The notes under the pieces: generated by a model | What the model was told of the DNA's origin: nothing | Database searches by the model: none | Seen by the model: the letters and a program-made list of their open reading frames with translations, nothing else | Assembly (NCBI RefSeq): GCF_006716645.1 | Contig: NZ_VFPL01000001.1 | Location: 4,650,001-4,714,000, forward strand | From: Arcticibacter tournemirensis | GTDB taxonomy: Bacteria; Bacteroidota; Bacteroidia; Sphingobacteriales; Sphingobacteriaceae | Length of the DNA: 64,000 nt | Reading direction: 5' to 3' | Shown here: positions 21,502-32,120 of the stretch, piece after piece | How positions within the stretch are numbered: position 1 is the first letter of the stretch | Layout: the number at the start of each line of letters is the position of its first letter | Program-made: the position numbers and the translations under genes

Positions 21502-22846
21502 TCGACAGAATTTTCTTAAGTGGTTCAACCATAGTGTCAATATCTCCCGCACCTGCGGTCAGAAGCAACTCTGGCCTTTTACTCTCAACAAGCACCAAAG
21601 CCTCTTCTTTAGAACATTGTTTTTTAAAACTTGAGCTTACCCTGTCGAAAATAATCGCAGAGCTCACTCCGGGAATAGGCAACTCTCTTGCCGGATAAAT
21701 ATCCAGCAGGATCAGTTCATCTGCTATACTTAATACTTCAGCAAAGCCCTCAGCGAAATCTCTTGTCCGCGAATACAGGTGAGGCTGAAAAATGACAGTC
21801 AGCTTTTTATCCGGATACAACTGTCTGGCAGCTGATAAACACGCCCGTAACTCTTCCGGATGATGAGCATAATCGTCTATGTATATCGACGTTCCCCTTA
21901 CTATATATTCAAACCGTCTTTTTACACCTTTAAATGCAGCTATCGCTGCTTTAATTTTTTGAGGAGAAATAGATAACAATAATGCAGCCTGTATTGCTCC
22001 TACCGCGTTCTCAACGTTATGCAGCCCAGGCAGAGGCATCTGAATGTCCTTAATTTCGAGTTCATCATTTATAAAGTCAAACACAAAACAACCATTCTCA
22101 ATTCTGACATTAACCGCCCGCGCTACCGCATCGCCTGAAGCGGAATAACTAATGCCGCCATCCAAAGCCAGCCCATTTTTGCAGATAAGCTTACCATTCT
22201 CCTTTATCTGTCCCGCAAACATTCTGAATGATTCATTCACTTTGTCTGCACTTCCGTAAATATCGAGGTGGTCGGCGTCCATAGAAGTAACTACCGCAAC
22301 ATCGGGATGCAACGTAAGAAAGGACCGGTCGTATTCGTCTGCCTCAACAACCACAACATTATTTGTACCAAACAAAACATTGGTATCATAATTGGAAGAT
22401 ATACCCCCTAAAAACGCGGTACATCCAAAATTGCTATGAGTTAAGACATGAGCAATAAGTGTAGATGTAGTTGTTTTACCATGCGTTCCGGCAACGGCAA
22501 CTGTATACATTCCACGACTTATAATTCCAAGCACTTCAGAACGTTTCTTAAGAATAGCACCCTTACTCCTGAAATAGTTCAGAATAGCAGAGCTGCCTGG
22601 AATTGCCGGGGTATATATAATAAGAGCGGATGGGTCGTCAGTGCGGAAAGCGGGAGAGATCTCGTCAACACTATCCACATACGTTACTTCTATGCTTTCC
22701 TCCCGGAGACTATCGGTTAACGGAGTTTGCGTGCGATCATATCCCTCAACGGAGCAGCCCCTTTTATGGAAATAACGTGCGAGAGCACTCATTCCGATGC
22801 CCCCGATTCCAATAAGATAAACCCGTTTAATATTGTTCAACTCCAT
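21494..22846 (-). CDS. murC: UDP-N-acetylmuramate--L-alanine ligase
   Basis: This cytoplasmic Mur ligase adds L-alanine to UDP-MurNAc, the first amino acid of the stem peptide. The N-terminal Rossmann GxGGxGM motif (LIGIGGIGMSALA, 11-23) binds UDP-MurNAc, GTHGKTTT (120-127) is the ATP P-loop, VVVEADEYDRSFL holds the catalytic Glu/Asp, and DDYAHHPEELRA (about 324-335) is the C-terminal domain signature typical of MurC. The 450-residue length is normal. It starts 5 bp after murG and overlaps ftsQ by 8 bp. Confidence 0.97.
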   Translation of the reverse strand: MELNNIKRVYLIGIGGIGMSALARYFHKRGCSVEGYDRTQTPLTDSLREESIEVTYVDSVDEISPAFRTDDPSALIIYTPAIPGSSAILNYFRSKGAILKKRSEVLGIISRGMYTVAVAGTHGKTTTSTLIAHVLTHSNFGCTAFLGGISSNYDTNVLFGTNNVVVVEADEYDRSFLTLHPDVAVVTSMDADHLDIYGSADKVNESFRMFAGQIKENGKLICKNGLALDGGISYSASGDAVARAVNVRIENGCFVFDFINDELEIKDIQMPLPGLHNVENAVGAIQAALLLSISPQKIKAAIAAFKGVKRRFEYIVRGTSIYIDDYAHHPEELRACLSAARQLYPDKKLTVIFQPHLYSRTRDFAEGFAEVLSIADELILLDIYPARELPIPGVSSAIIFDRVSSSFKKQCSKEEALVLVESKRPELLLTAGAGDIDTMVEPLKKILSNA

Positions 22847-22851
22847 AACCT

Positions 22852-23955
22852 TTATAACTCCGTTGCTATTCTCAGCACTTCCCGTGCTATAACTTCATCG
22901 GCATCGGGCAATGCAAGCTCTCCGATACGCTCACTTAACTCCGCACACCGTTGTTCATTTTTCAAAACGTTCAGCGCCACATCTGCCAGTTCTTTTTCAG
23001 CGTTCTGGTCGGTCACCAGGACTGCAGCGCCATGTTTAACGAGCGATGCAGCGTTTTTTGTCTGATGATCCTCGGCCACGTTCGGCGAGGGCACCAGGAT
23101 AACCGGCTTTTTAACTACACAAAGTTCTGCTATTGTACCTGCTCCTGCCCTGGCAACAATAATATCGGCAGCGGCATAAGCAAGATCCATCCGGTTGAGG
23201 AATTCAGTGACATGAAAATTCGGATGCGGACCTTCTCCGATCTCATCCATTACCATCTTGTAGTAAAATCGCCCGGTCTGCCAGATCACCTGGATATCCT
23301 CAGCCATAAATTTATACATGCCTGCGAGCATACTCCTGTTTAATGTGCCGGCTCCTAAACTACCACCAGTAACAAGTATCGTTTTCTTCGTTGATGACAA
23401 GCCAAAGAACGCAAGCGCCTCTTCACGTTTACCCGAAATATCTACAGCCTCTTTACGAATCGGGTTGCCTGTAAGTAATATCTTCTCCGAAGGAAAGAAC
23501 TTATCCATTCCGTCGAAGGCAACACATATTCTGGCCGCTTTGTCACCTAATCTTTTATTGGTTATACCGGCGTAGGAATTCTGTTCCTGTATCAGATAGG
23601 GTACCTTCATCCGTCCTGCAGCGTATAACAACGGACCAGAGGCATATCCTCCAACACCTACTGCAGCATCAGGCTTAAACTTCCTGACCACAGAACGCGC
23701 TTTCAACAAACTGCCAAATAGTTTAAATGGCAGCAATAAGTTTTTGAGGACCGATTTACGCTGAAAACCCTGAATATCCAGCCCCACAATCGGGTATCCA
23801 GCAGAGGGAACCTTTTCCATTTCCATCCTGCCTTTGGCACCTACAAAAAGGATCTCTGTTGCGGGATCCAAACGTTTTAATGCATTAGCAATAGAAATAG
23901 CCGGGAAGATATGTCCTCCGGTACCTCCACCGCTTATGATTATCCTTTTTGCCAT
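22852..23955 (-). CDS. murG: UDP-GlcNAc:lipid I N-acetylglucosaminyltransferase MurG
   Basis: This peripheral membrane GT28 enzyme converts lipid I to lipid II. The ATG at 23955 gives 367 residues starting MAKRIIISGGGTGGHIFP, which places the first glycine-rich loop in its usual place near the N-terminus; the longer frame from 23982 adds nine residues of no known role. The second glycine loop is VTGGSLGAGTLNR (about 203-215), and VARAGAGTIAELCVVKKPV (about 278-296) is the UDP-GlcNAc site. It is 163 bp downstream of ftsW, separated by a heptad repeat array. Confidence 0.97.
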   Translation of the reverse strand: MAKRIIISGGGTGGHIFPAISIANALKRLDPATEILFVGAKGRMEMEKVPSAGYPIVGLDIQGFQRKSVLKNLLLPFKLFGSLLKARSVVRKFKPDAAVGVGGYASGPLLYAAGRMKVPYLIQEQNSYAGITNKRLGDKAARICVAFDGMDKFFPSEKILLTGNPIRKEAVDISGKREEALAFFGLSSTKKTILVTGGSLGAGTLNRSMLAGMYKFMAEDIQVIWQTGRFYYKMVMDEIGEGPHPNFHVTEFLNRMDLAYAAADIIVARAGAGTIAELCVVKKPVILVPSPNVAEDHQTKNAASLVKHGAAVLVTDQNAEKELADVALNVLKNEQRCAELSERIGELALPDADEVIAREVLRIATEL

Positions 23956-24041
23956 ATTTTTCAAACTTTCGGCCTTATGCACCTGCTACCGGCCTTATTT
24001 TATTTTAAAAGTAAACTACTCACACACTTTACCTCTTGCAT

Positions 24042-24118
24042 CTTCAACTTTAAACTCTCAACCTTCAACTTTAACCTCTCAACCCGCGACTTCGAACCTT
24101 CGCCCCGCAACCCACAAT
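24042..24118 (-). repeat. Degenerate heptad array starting at the ftsW stop codon
   Basis: On the minus strand (sense for ftsW) 7-bp units close to GTTNRRR follow directly after the stop codon and run toward murG, for example GTTGAAG, GTTGAGA, GTTTAAA and GTTGAAG in succession. The array fills about half of the ftsW-murG gap. The sense strand is poor in C. Confidence 0.8.
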
Positions 24119-25294
24119 CTAGCCCATTGCGGGAATCTCTCCGATAATCACTTTATCTCCTTTTAAGTCTTTTTCTTTTTTCTTCTCCTCAATATCCCTG
24201 CTTACGCTGAGGATAATTCCAAAGGCCACGCTGGTAAACAATATCGAAGTTCCGCCCATGCTTACCAGTGGAAGCGGGACACCCGTAACCGGCCCTAAAC
24301 CCACGGCTACTGCCATGTTCGCAAAAGCCTGGATCGTAAGACTAAAGCTTAGTCCCGCCGCGAGCAATGCCCCAAACGCCTTGGGACTCGCCGTTACGAT
24401 CAAAATACATCGATATAAAAACACCAGATAAATAAGTACCAGCACAAATCCCCCAATCAACCCATATTCTTCAATAATCAAAGCATAAACAAAGTCTGAA
24501 TATGGATGAGGCAAGTAGTTCCGCTGCGTGCTGTTTCCCGGGCCTTTTCCGAAAACTCCGCCCGTTGCAATTGCGATCTTGGCCTGATTGGACTGAAATG
24601 CTTTATCAGGATCGGCTTTTTCAGGATGTAAATATGTCTCTATACGCGAAGCATACGTTTTACGCCTCGGCCCTAGAAATATAACCCCTGTTAAAAGAAC
24701 AGCACCAGCCAAACAAACAATCAGAATTTGTTTAATGCTTATTCTTCCGATAATGAGAAGCAAGATGCTTACACCGAACAGCATCAGCGCAGTCGAAAGA
24801 TTTGCCAGTGCTATAAGGATAAAAACAACCGAAACAGAACCCATGATAGGGAGAAAAGATCTTTTTACATCTTTAATTTGCTCTTGCTTTTTCGTAAGGG
24901 TACGTGCAAGAAAAGTAATCAGCGCCAGCTTGGCAAGATCCGAAGTTTGAAACGTCTGGTTGATGACCGGGATCGTTACCCAGCGGTTAGCATCGTTTAC
25001 CGTGGCTCCAAAGATCAGCGTATATAATAATAACGGAATGGTCAGGAGCATCAGCACCTTCGAAATTCCGGCGTAGTATCTGTAATCCAGTTTATGCGAG
25101 AAATACATTAATGCTAAACCACCAACGATCATTACCAAATGCTTGATAAGATACTGCTCAGCCGACTTATCATTTTTATACGCAATGGTACCTGTCGAGC
25201 TATATACTGCAAGTAATGACCATACCGAAAGTAAGATAACAATCAGCCAGATCCAGCGATCGCCTTTGGTTTTACTGAGTATTTGATTTATCAT
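24119..25294 (-). CDS. ftsW: Lipid II polymerase FtsW (SEDS family)
   Basis: This 391-residue polytopic protein has about ten hydrophobic segments and polymerises glycan strands at the septum. The SEDS signature is seen in the C-terminal third: IEEYGLIGGFVLVLIYLVFL and GLGPVTGVPLPLVSMGGTS (about 333-351). The catalytic-site loop after TATGGVFGKGPGNSTQRNYLP-like sequence (about 240-258) and PHPYSDFVYALI are conserved. Its partner transpeptidase gene ftsI is upstream in the same cluster. The gene is bordered on both sides by heptad arrays. Confidence 0.95.
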   Translation of the reverse strand: MINQILSKTKGDRWIWLIVILLSVWSLLAVYSSTGTIAYKNDKSAEQYLIKHLVMIVGGLALMYFSHKLDYRYYAGISKVLMLLTIPLLLYTLIFGATVNDANRWVTIPVINQTFQTSDLAKLALITFLARTLTKKQEQIKDVKRSFLPIMGSVSVVFILIALANLSTALMLFGVSILLLIIGRISIKQILIVCLAGAVLLTGVIFLGPRRKTYASRIETYLHPEKADPDKAFQSNQAKIAIATGGVFGKGPGNSTQRNYLPHPYSDFVYALIIEEYGLIGGFVLVLIYLVFLYRCILIVTASPKAFGALLAAGLSFSLTIQAFANMAVAVGLGPVTGVPLPLVSMGGTSILFTSVAFGIILSVSRDIEEKKKEKDLKGDKVIIGEIPAMG

Positions 25295-25299
25295 TTGCT

Positions 25300-25334
25300 G
25301 AGTTATGAGATTTGATTTATGAGATTTGAGATAC
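25300..25334 (+). repeat. Heptad array upstream of ftsW
   Basis: Five consecutive 7-bp units of the form GAKWTWT (GAGTTAT, GAGATTT, GATTTAT, GAGATTT, GAGATAC) lie on the plus strand starting 6 bp upstream of the ftsW start codon. Confidence 0.75.
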
Positions 25335-25436
25335 CAGAAAACGAATTTCCGATCCCGGCTTACTCACGATACTTTTTTATTTATTTCCTATGTCCTTATT
25401 ATTAGCAATCATATATTTTTTACTTCCGCTTTTTTG

Positions 25437-25470
25437 GCTTTCAACCCGCAACACACAACCTGCAACTCAT
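25437..25470 (-). repeat. Heptad array containing the murD stop codon
   Basis: On the minus strand, GTTGCAG, GTTGTGT, GTTGCGG and GTTGAAA follow each other directly after the murD stop codon, which is embedded in the first repeat word. It is the same GTTGNRR type as the arrays after tyrS and the LuxE-like gene. Confidence 0.78.
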
Positions 25471-26858
25471 AAGTCCCTTACTGCTGCTTTAAACTGGTCT
25501 CCCCGGTCTTCATAATTTTTGAAAAGATCAAAACTTGCGCACGCAGGTGAAAGAAGAACAGTATCGCCCTTCGCCGCCAGATGATATGAAATTTCCACAG
25601 CCTCTTTCATTGAGAATGTATTAACTATAACATCTACCTGGTCCTCGAAAGCATCATGTATCCGTTTGGTGTCTTTACCTAAACAAACAATGGCTTTTAC
25701 TTTATTCTTTACCAGATCCTTCAACATCGAATAGTCATTCCCTTTATCAACTCCCCCAAGTATTAACACAACATCAGTGGTCATGCTTTCAAGGGCATAC
25801 CATGTAGAGTTAATGTTCGTAGCTTTCGAATCATTAATGAAATCAATACCCGAAATCTTTCCTGCATGCTCGAGCCGGTGTTCAATATTCTTGAAGTTAC
25901 CCATGCTCTCACGTATAGATTCATTCCGTAACTCGAGAACTTTGGCTACAATCCCTGAAGCCATTGAATTGTAAATGTTGTGTTTTCCCTGTAGCGCTAA
26001 TTCTGTAATAGACATATTAAATAGTTGATCTGTTCCCAGGTTAATAATAATTTCATTGTTTGATAAATATGCGCCCCTATCCAGCTCTTTCTGAATCGAA
26101 AAAGGATAGGCTTTCGCATGAACATGCTGACGCTGTAGTCCGCTTATTGTTTCCGGATCATCTTCACAATAAATAAAGACGTCCTCCTCTGTTTGATTCT
26201 GGAGTATGCGGAATTTAGAATCTGCATAATTCTCCATTTTATAGTCATAGCGGTCAAGATGGTCGGGAGTGATGTTTAGCAACACTGCGATATCCGCTCT
26301 AAAGCGGTACATGTCATCCAGCATAAAACTGCTTATCTCCAATACGTACCAGTCAAAACTTTCCTCTGCAACCTGCCTGGCAAAGCTTTTACCTATGTTC
26401 CCTGCGAGACCCACATTCAGTCCTGCATTTCTAAGAATATGATAGGTCAGCATTGTGGTGGTAGACTTCCCATTCGACCCTGTAATACAAATGGTTTTCG
26501 CCTTGTTGTAACGACCCGCGAACTCTATTTCCGATATTACAGGAACTCCTTTTTCTTTCAGCTTCTTTACCAGTGGGGCCTTCTCCGGAATCCCCGGGCT
26601 TTTTATCACTTCGGTAGCCTGCAGGATCTTTTCCTCGGAATGGTGTCTTTCCTCATAAGCTATTCCACGACTCTCAAGCTCAGACTTATATAGATCAGCA
26701 ATTGCTCCAGAATCCGACACGAATACATCATACCCATGCTTTTGAGCAAGTATTGCAGCGCCGGTACCGCTTTCTGCAGCCCCGAGGATTACAATAAGGG
26801 CTCCCGTGCCTTTTATAGGCTGGCCTGAAGTATCCGATATATTTTTAACAGAATCCAT
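25467..26858 (-). CDS. murD: UDP-N-acetylmuramoylalanine--D-glutamate ligase
   Basis: This 463-residue Mur ligase adds D-glutamate to UDP-MurNAc-L-Ala. The N-terminal loop VILGAAESGTGAAILA (23-38) binds the UDP part, the ATP loop is TGSNGKSTT (126-134), LLNITPDHLDRY carries the conserved HLDR motif, and FINDSKATNINST (about 335-347) is the MurD-type signature. Near the C-terminus, LLSPACASFDLFKNYEDRG is typical of MurD. It lies 18 bp after mraY. The sequence is full length. Confidence 0.97.
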   Translation of the reverse strand: MDSVKNISDTSGQPIKGTGALIVILGAAESGTGAAILAQKHGYDVFVSDSGAIADLYKSELESRGIAYEERHHSEEKILQATEVIKSPGIPEKAPLVKKLKEKGVPVISEIEFAGRYNKAKTICITGSNGKSTTTMLTYHILRNAGLNVGLAGNIGKSFARQVAEESFDWYVLEISSFMLDDMYRFRADIAVLLNITPDHLDRYDYKMENYADSKFRILQNQTEEDVFIYCEDDPETISGLQRQHVHAKAYPFSIQKELDRGAYLSNNEIIINLGTDQLFNMSITELALQGKHNIYNSMASGIVAKVLELRNESIRESMGNFKNIEHRLEHAGKISGIDFINDSKATNINSTWYALESMTTDVVLILGGVDKGNDYSMLKDLVKNKVKAIVCLGKDTKRIHDAFEDQVDVIVNTFSMKEAVEISYHLAAKGDTVLLSPACASFDLFKNYEDRGDQFKAAVRDL

Positions 26859-26876
26859 CTTTCTTCCTGAACTTAA

Positions 26877-28118
26877 TTACCGTAGTTTAAGGGTGACGAT
26901 CGTTAGTATTGCCAGAATAACTCCGATGATCCAGAAGCGGGTAGCTATCTTCGATTCGTGATACCCTTTCTTCTGATAATGATGATGAAGCGGCGACATT
27001 AAAAATATTCGTCGTCCCTCTCCGAACTTCTTCTTTGTATACTTAAAATAAGAAACCTGTATAATCACTGAGAGATTCTCTATCAGGAATATCCCGCAAA
27101 GAATAGGTATAAGCAGCTCTTTCCTGATCATTATAGCGAAGGCAGCAATAATTCCTCCTATAGCAAGGCTTCCCGTGTCGCCCATAAAAACCTGGGCAGG
27201 GTAAGAATTATACCATAAAAACCCTACACATGCACCCACAAAAGCCCCGGCGAAAACCACCAGCTCCCCCGAATTAGGGATGTACATAATATTGAGGTAG
27301 TCCGCTGTAATGGTATTACCGGAAACGTACGCCAAAATGGCCAGCGTTATCCCGATGATTGCGGAAGTTCCTGTAGCCAGGCCGTCAATTCCGTCGGTAA
27401 TATTCGCACCATTTGAAACCGCTGTAATGATTACGATAACAAAGAACAAAAAGATCACCAGTGCATATTTTTCATAGCCCTCACCCAAAAAACTGAGGAA
27501 CTTCGCATAATCAAGTTCGTTATTCTTTACGAAAGGAATATTCGTCCTGGTCGACTTCAGATTCTGCGTAAAGTAGTAGCTGTTGCCCTTTTGGTGTACT
27601 TCAAGCGGACTGGTATTGGTAGTTGGAAGTGTGATTTGCTGACGAACAACAATATTAGGATGAAAGTACATCGTCCAGCCAATAATCAGCGCCAGCCCTA
27701 CCTGACCCATTATTTTAAACCTGCCAGCCAGCCCTTCCTTGTCCTTTTTAAATACCTTAATATAATCGTCAACAAAGCCAATAACTCCCATCCAGATGGT
27801 TGTTATAACCATCAGCACAACATACACATTACCCAGTTTAGCAAACAAAAGAGTAGGTATCAGGATTCCAAGTAAAATAATAATACCTCCCATAGTAGGG
27901 GTTCCCTGTTTCTGCATCTGGCCTTCTAAGCCCAGATTCCGTACCGTTTCTCCTACCTGCTTAGCCCGCAGGATCTTTATCAGTCTGCTTCCGTAAATTG
28001 TTGTAAACAGAAGAGAGAAAATAATAGACATTCCTGTCCGGAAAGATATATACTGAAACACCCCGGCTCCCGGGAAATCATATGCTTTATCTAACCACGT
28101 AAATAAATAATACAGCAT
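26877..28118 (-). CDS. mraY: Phospho-N-acetylmuramoyl-pentapeptide transferase MraY
   Basis: This integral membrane enzyme transfers phospho-MurNAc-pentapeptide to undecaprenyl phosphate, giving lipid I. It has about ten transmembrane segments. The Mg-binding motif [12 protein letters not shown] is near residues 115-126, [12 protein letters not shown] (about 240-251) is the catalytic aspartate motif, and the HHHYQKKG motif (about 376-383) is near the end. The 413 residues exceed the 360 of E. coli because of an insert of about 50 residues (near 160-215) between membrane segments, a feature I associate with Bacteroidota. The start ATG shares one base with the murE stop (TGATG). Confidence 0.97.
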   Translation of the reverse strand: MLYYLFTWLDKAYDFPGAGVFQYISFRTGMSIIFSLLFTTIYGSRLIKILRAKQVGETVRNLGLEGQMQKQGTPTMGGIIILLGILIPTLLFAKLGNVYVVLMVITTIWMGVIGFVDDYIKVFKKDKEGLAGRFKIMGQVGLALIIGWTMYFHPNIVVRQQITLPTTNTSPLEVHQKGNSYYFTQNLKSTRTNIPFVKNNELDYAKFLSFLGEGYEKYALVIFLFFVIVIITAVSNGANITDGIDGLATGTSAIIGITLAILAYVSGNTITADYLNIMYIPNSGELVVFAGAFVGACVGFLWYNSYPAQVFMGDTGSLAIGGIIAAFAIMIRKELLIPILCGIFLIENLSVIIQVSYFKYTKKKFGEGRRIFLMSPLHHHYQKKGYHESKIATRFWIIGVILAILTIVTLKLR

Positions 28119-29581
28119 CAGCTAACATGATATAATTGTTCAATTAATATTTTTTTATCATCAAAAGGATGTTTCACCCCTTGTATCTCCTGATATTTTT
28201 CGTGTCCTTTCCCCGCCAGAAGGATAATATCGCCTGGTTTAGCCAAATGACATGCCGTTTTAATAGCTTCCAGCCTGTTGGTAATAGTCAGGGCTTTTCT
28301 TTTGTTATCGGGCGTAATACCGGCTTCCATATCCCGGATGATATCTTCCGGATCTTCGGAACGCGGATTGTCGGAAGTAATAATCACTTTATCACTCCAG
28401 TCACAGGCCACCTGCGCCATTACCGGCCGCTTTGCCTTATCACGATCGCCGCCACAGCCAATTATGGTGATGACCTGCTCCGTTCCCTTTCGGATATCTC
28501 TTATTGTACTCAGCACATTCTGTACGGCATCAGGTGTATGAGCGTAATCAACAATACCGATAACACCGTTGGAAGAAGTAACATAGTCAAATCGTCCTTC
28601 AGCGCCATTTAACCGGCTTAGAATCGTCAAAACCCGGCCCCTGTCCTGCTCCAGTAGCATGGCCGTAGCAAAAACAGCCAGCAAGTTATAGGCATTAAAA
28701 CTTCCAACCAGCTTAAACCACACTTCTTGTCCGCCTATATCGAGCAGCAAGCCACTCAGCTCATTTTCAACAACCTTGGCCTTAAAATCAGCCATGCTCT
28801 TCAGCGCGTAGCTTTTCTTGTAGGCAGTTGTATTTTGAATCATAACAGAGCCATTTTTATCATCAGAATTGACAAGTGCGAAGGCATTCCTGTCGAGCTT
28901 ATCAAAAAACGCTTTCTTTGCCTCTAAATAAGCTCTGAATGTTTTATGAAAATCCAGATGGTCATGTGTTAAGTTCGTAAATACGCCTCCGCTAAATTTC
29001 AAACCCTCAATTCTGTGTTGTGCCACAGCATGAGAACTTACCTCCATAAAACAGTAATCACATCCGGCTTCTACCATTTCAGCAAGCAAAGCGTTCAGCG
29101 TCACCGGATCAGGAGTGGTATGAGTAGACGGAACCACCGACGTATGAATGTAATTTTCTACCGTCGAGATCAATCCGGCTTTATATCCCAGTTCCTCAAA
29201 CAACTTATACAACAAAGTCCCTACTGTCGTCTTACCGTTTGTTCCGGTGATACCTACCAATTTCAGCTTCCCGGATGGATGGTTATAAAACGCGGACGCA
29301 AGGATGCCGAGAGCAACCGCCGAGTCCTTAACCAGTATATATGTGACATTTTCTTTTAATGTCTCAGGAAATTCTTCGCAAACAACAACCGAAGCTCCCT
29401 TACTCACAGCACCTGCTATAAAATGATGTCCGTCCGTAGCCGTTCCGCGGACCGCCACAAACAAGGTACCTTTTTCAGCTTTTCTCGAATCAAAACAAAC
29501 CTGGTCTATAACAATATCAGCAGTACCCTTTATCTCAAGTACTTCCACTTCCTGTAATAACTCCTTCAATTCGTTTATCAT
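28118..29581 (-). CDS. murE: UDP-MurNAc-L-Ala-D-Glu:meso-diaminopimelate ligase
   Basis: This 487-residue Mur ligase adds the third residue of the stem peptide. The ATP loop is GTNGKTT (113-119), the carbamylated-lysine region follows [10 protein letters not shown], and the C-terminal substrate motif is [10 protein letters not shown]. The DNPR motif is characteristic of enzymes that add meso-diaminopimelate rather than lysine, so the organism should have mDAP-type peptidoglycan. It overlaps ftsI by 4 bp (ATGA) and mraY by 1 bp, indicating translational coupling. Confidence 0.97.
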   Translation of the reverse strand: MINELKELLQEVEVLEIKGTADIVIDQVCFDSRKAEKGTLFVAVRGTATDGHHFIAGAVSKGASVVVCEEFPETLKENVTYILVKDSAVALGILASAFYNHPSGKLKLVGITGTNGKTTVGTLLYKLFEELGYKAGLISTVENYIHTSVVPSTHTTPDPVTLNALLAEMVEAGCDYCFMEVSSHAVAQHRIEGLKFSGGVFTNLTHDHLDFHKTFRAYLEAKKAFFDKLDRNAFALVNSDDKNGSVMIQNTTAYKKSYALKSMADFKAKVVENELSGLLLDIGGQEVWFKLVGSFNAYNLLAVFATAMLLEQDRGRVLTILSRLNGAEGRFDYVTSSNGVIGIVDYAHTPDAVQNVLSTIRDIRKGTEQVITIIGCGGDRDKAKRPVMAQVACDWSDKVIITSDNPRSEDPEDIIRDMEAGITPDNKRKALTITNRLEAIKTACHLAKPGDIILLAGKGHEKYQEIQGVKHPFDDKKILIEQLYHVS

Positions 29582-31674
29582 TTCAATTCAATACTAATTG
29601 GATGCCCCTTAACCAGCCTGCTTCCTGGTTCAAGTGACTGTTTAACTACTTTGCCGCTTCCTTTAACCACTGGTTTTAACCCTGCATTTCCAAGCAGGAA
29701 AACGGCGTCCTTTAAGCCCATTCCGGTAACATCAGGAACGGCATTGGGATATAATTTCACCTCTTTAACGGCAACCCCGTTGTTTGTGTCAATCGTATTG
29801 ATCAACTCGCTATTGGAGGCAAAAAACGTCTTTATCCCGAGCGATTTATAAACCTTTTGCGTGGCCTTATTATAGCCTGCTTTGGATGACGGCATTTTTG
29901 TATTCCCTACAAACCTTTGCTGTACAGGGATATACATCTCCAAATCGTTAGCATATATCTTATCTGCAATTTCCCGGAACGGCGGACCGGCAACCTGCGC
30001 GGCATAATATCCTTTTTTGGGACCGTTAACGACCACTATCAGGGAGTACTTAGGATTGTCGGCGGGAAAATACCCGCAGAATGACGCCTGATACTGCCTC
30101 TTTACGCGATAGCCTTTATTTGCGTCGGCAACCTGCGCCGTACCTGTCTTACCTGCAACTTTATATAAAGGATTATAAATAATACCCTTGCCTGTACCTT
30201 CAGTTATCACACCTTCCAGCATCGCCTGAATTTTGTTCAGGGTAGCGTCTGAGCAGATCTTATCGTTGATAACCCGTGCCTGAAACTTTTCAATGCTTGT
30301 CCCTAACCTCTTCACTTCTTTCACAAAAATTGGAGCTACATATTTCCCATCATTCGCGATAGCATTATAAAATGTCAGCATCTTCAGTGGAGTAAGCTGC
30401 ATTTCGTATCCATATGCCATCTGTGGCAGCGTCATCTTCTTATTCCAGCTTTTATACTCGGGATTCTTAATTACCGGGCTGGCTTCACCCGGTATCTGAA
30501 GACCGAGTTTTTCGTTGAGATGCCAGTCGTACAAATGATCCGTAAACTTCGACTGGTTATCTTTATATGCCGTGTTTACTAACTTCGCTATAGCCGCATT
30601 CGAGGATTCTTCAAATGCTTTTTTAACAGTAACCACGCCAATACTTCCATGAGAATCTTTAATAAGATGACCTGGTATTTTATAAGTTCCTGTTTCAACC
30701 AGTGTGTTGGTGTCAACTAAATTATCTTCCAGCAACGCCATGTAGGATGCAACCTTAAACGTCGATCCCGGATCCTGGTTGCCGGCGATTGCATAATTAA
30801 ACTTCTCCTTATATTCACCTTCTCCCGTACGTGTATAATTTGCAATAGCCCTGATCTCTCCGGTTGATACCTCCATCAACAATACACAGCCATGATCGGC
30901 ATCGCTTTTTATCAATTGCTTCAGCAAGGCATTTTGAGCAACATCCTGCATATTGATGTCAATGGTCGAAATAATATCAGCACCGTCTTTCGGAGCGATC
31001 TCAATATCTTTATTTACCGGCGCCCATGTGCCACCTGCGATACGCCGCATCAATTGCCGGCCACTTTCACCGTTTATAAAGTCGCCGTAAGCTCCTTCGA
31101 GACCTACGGGCTGCACATTCTCGTTCCAATAACCGATAGTCCTGGCCGCTAACGACTTGAAAGGAAGGATTCGTTTATTCTTCTGTACAACGATCAACCC
31201 GCCACGATACCTGCCCAGATTAAAAATGGGGAACTTCTTAATTTCGATCAGCTCCTGGTGACTTATGTTTCTTTTTATAAGGAACCACCTTTCACCATCC
31301 TTCCTTGCCTGCCGCAACATCGACGAGTATTCTCTCCGTGATTTGTCTCCAAAAAAACGCGCCATCTTCTCCGCCAGCGAATCTACCTTCTCGTAAAATA
31401 CTTCATTCTTTTCTATACCGCCTGCGAGCATATCCATTCTCAGTTCGTATTCGGGAATAGATGTAGCCAGCAAACTTCCGTCTACAGAATAAATATTCCC
31501 CCTCACGGCTTCAACGTTCACATACTTTGTCGATAAACTATCAGCCATAGCCCGCCATTTTTTCCCCTCACTTATCTGAACATGAAAAAGCTTGAACAAT
31601 ACGGCAAAAGCAAGCAGAACAATCAGCCCAAAAGCGATATACACACGTAATAAAATGTCGGTTCTGATATTCAT
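29578..31674 (-). CDS. ftsI: Septal peptidoglycan transpeptidase FtsI (class B PBP) with PASTA domain
   Basis: This 698-residue penicillin-binding protein cross-links septal peptidoglycan. One transmembrane helix at about residues 10-30 is followed by the PBP dimerisation domain (about 55-210) and a transpeptidase domain with SxxK at Ser304-Lys307 (STFK), SxN at 357-359 (SSN) and KTG at 509-511. A C-terminal PASTA repeat (PDVTGMGLKDAVFLLGNAGL, about 638-657) is present, which E. coli FtsI lacks. It partners FtsW. It is 31 bp downstream of the FtsL-like gene and overlaps murE by 4 bp. Confidence 0.97.
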   Translation of the reverse strand: MNIRTDILLRVYIAFGLIVLLAFAVLFKLFHVQISEGKKWRAMADSLSTKYVNVEAVRGNIYSVDGSLLATSIPEYELRMDMLAGGIEKNEVFYEKVDSLAEKMARFFGDKSRREYSSMLRQARKDGERWFLIKRNISHQELIEIKKFPIFNLGRYRGGLIVVQKNKRILPFKSLAARTIGYWNENVQPVGLEGAYGDFINGESGRQLMRRIAGGTWAPVNKDIEIAPKDGADIISTIDINMQDVAQNALLKQLIKSDADHGCVLLMEVSTGEIRAIANYTRTGEGEYKEKFNYAIAGNQDPGSTFKVASYMALLEDNLVDTNTLVETGTYKIPGHLIKDSHGSIGVVTVKKAFEESSNAAIAKLVNTAYKDNQSKFTDHLYDWHLNEKLGLQIPGEASPVIKNPEYKSWNKKMTLPQMAYGYEMQLTPLKMLTFYNAIANDGKYVAPIFVKEVKRLGTSIEKFQARVINDKICSDATLNKIQAMLEGVITEGTGKGIIYNPLYKVAGKTGTAQVADANKGYRVKRQYQASFCGYFPADNPKYSLIVVVNGPKKGYYAAQVAGPPFREIADKIYANDLEMYIPVQQRFVGNTKMPSSKAGYNKATQKVYKSLGIKTFFASNSELINTIDTNNGVAVKEVKLYPNAVPDVTGMGLKDAVFLLGNAGLKPVVKGSGKVVKQSLEPGSRLVKGHPISIELK

Positions 31675-31705
31675 AGTACCACTCTGCTCCTCACCTGGAG
31701 GAATT

Positions 31706-32110
31706 TCATTTTATTTTTAACTCACTCTTCGTAACCAAAATCTTTTTTGGCGGCTCCACAGGCTCCATCAAACCGAAAGTATCTACCCTCTTCGCCACCT
31801 CCGTTTGCGTACTTTTCAGCATAAGGTCTGCTTTTAACGACTTAAAGTCCCAACTCAACTCCTTCACCTCTTTATTGAGTTTGTCGATTTCTCTGATATT
31901 CTTTTCAGCAAAATGCCTGTTTCCGATATAAACCATTCCAAGGAAAGCGATAAAAATGATAAAGGGCATCATCTCCGACGCAGCCTCCTTGGAAATCACT
32001 CCTTCTGTTAACAGCACCGTAAAAAAGTTTCGGGGAAGTTCTGCCTTTTCCGGCTGAACCTCCCTTTCAACTTCCCCCTCAGTGGTTTCATTCCTGAAAC
32101 GATTACTCAT
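31706..32110 (-). CDS. ftsL: FtsL-like cell division protein
   Basis: This 134-residue protein has a charged N-terminus, one transmembrane helix at about residues 48-63 and then a coiled-coil-like region (REIDKLNKEVKELSWDFKSL, about 73-92), the layout of FtsL-type proteins that activate FtsWI. Sequence similarity to E. coli FtsL is too low to judge by eye; the position between rsmH and ftsI decides the call. It is preceded by a 107-bp gap filled by two inverted heptad arrays. Bacteroidota proteins of this type are annotated as FtsL-like. Confidence 0.88.
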   Translation of the reverse strand: MSNRFRNETTEGEVEREVQPEKAELPRNFFTVLLTEGVISKEAASEMMPFIIFIAFLGMVYIGNRHFAEKNIREIDKLNKEVKELSWDFKSLKADLMLKSTQTEVAKRVDTFGLMEPVEPPKKILVTKSELKIK

Positions 32111-32120
32111 ATCTTTTTTA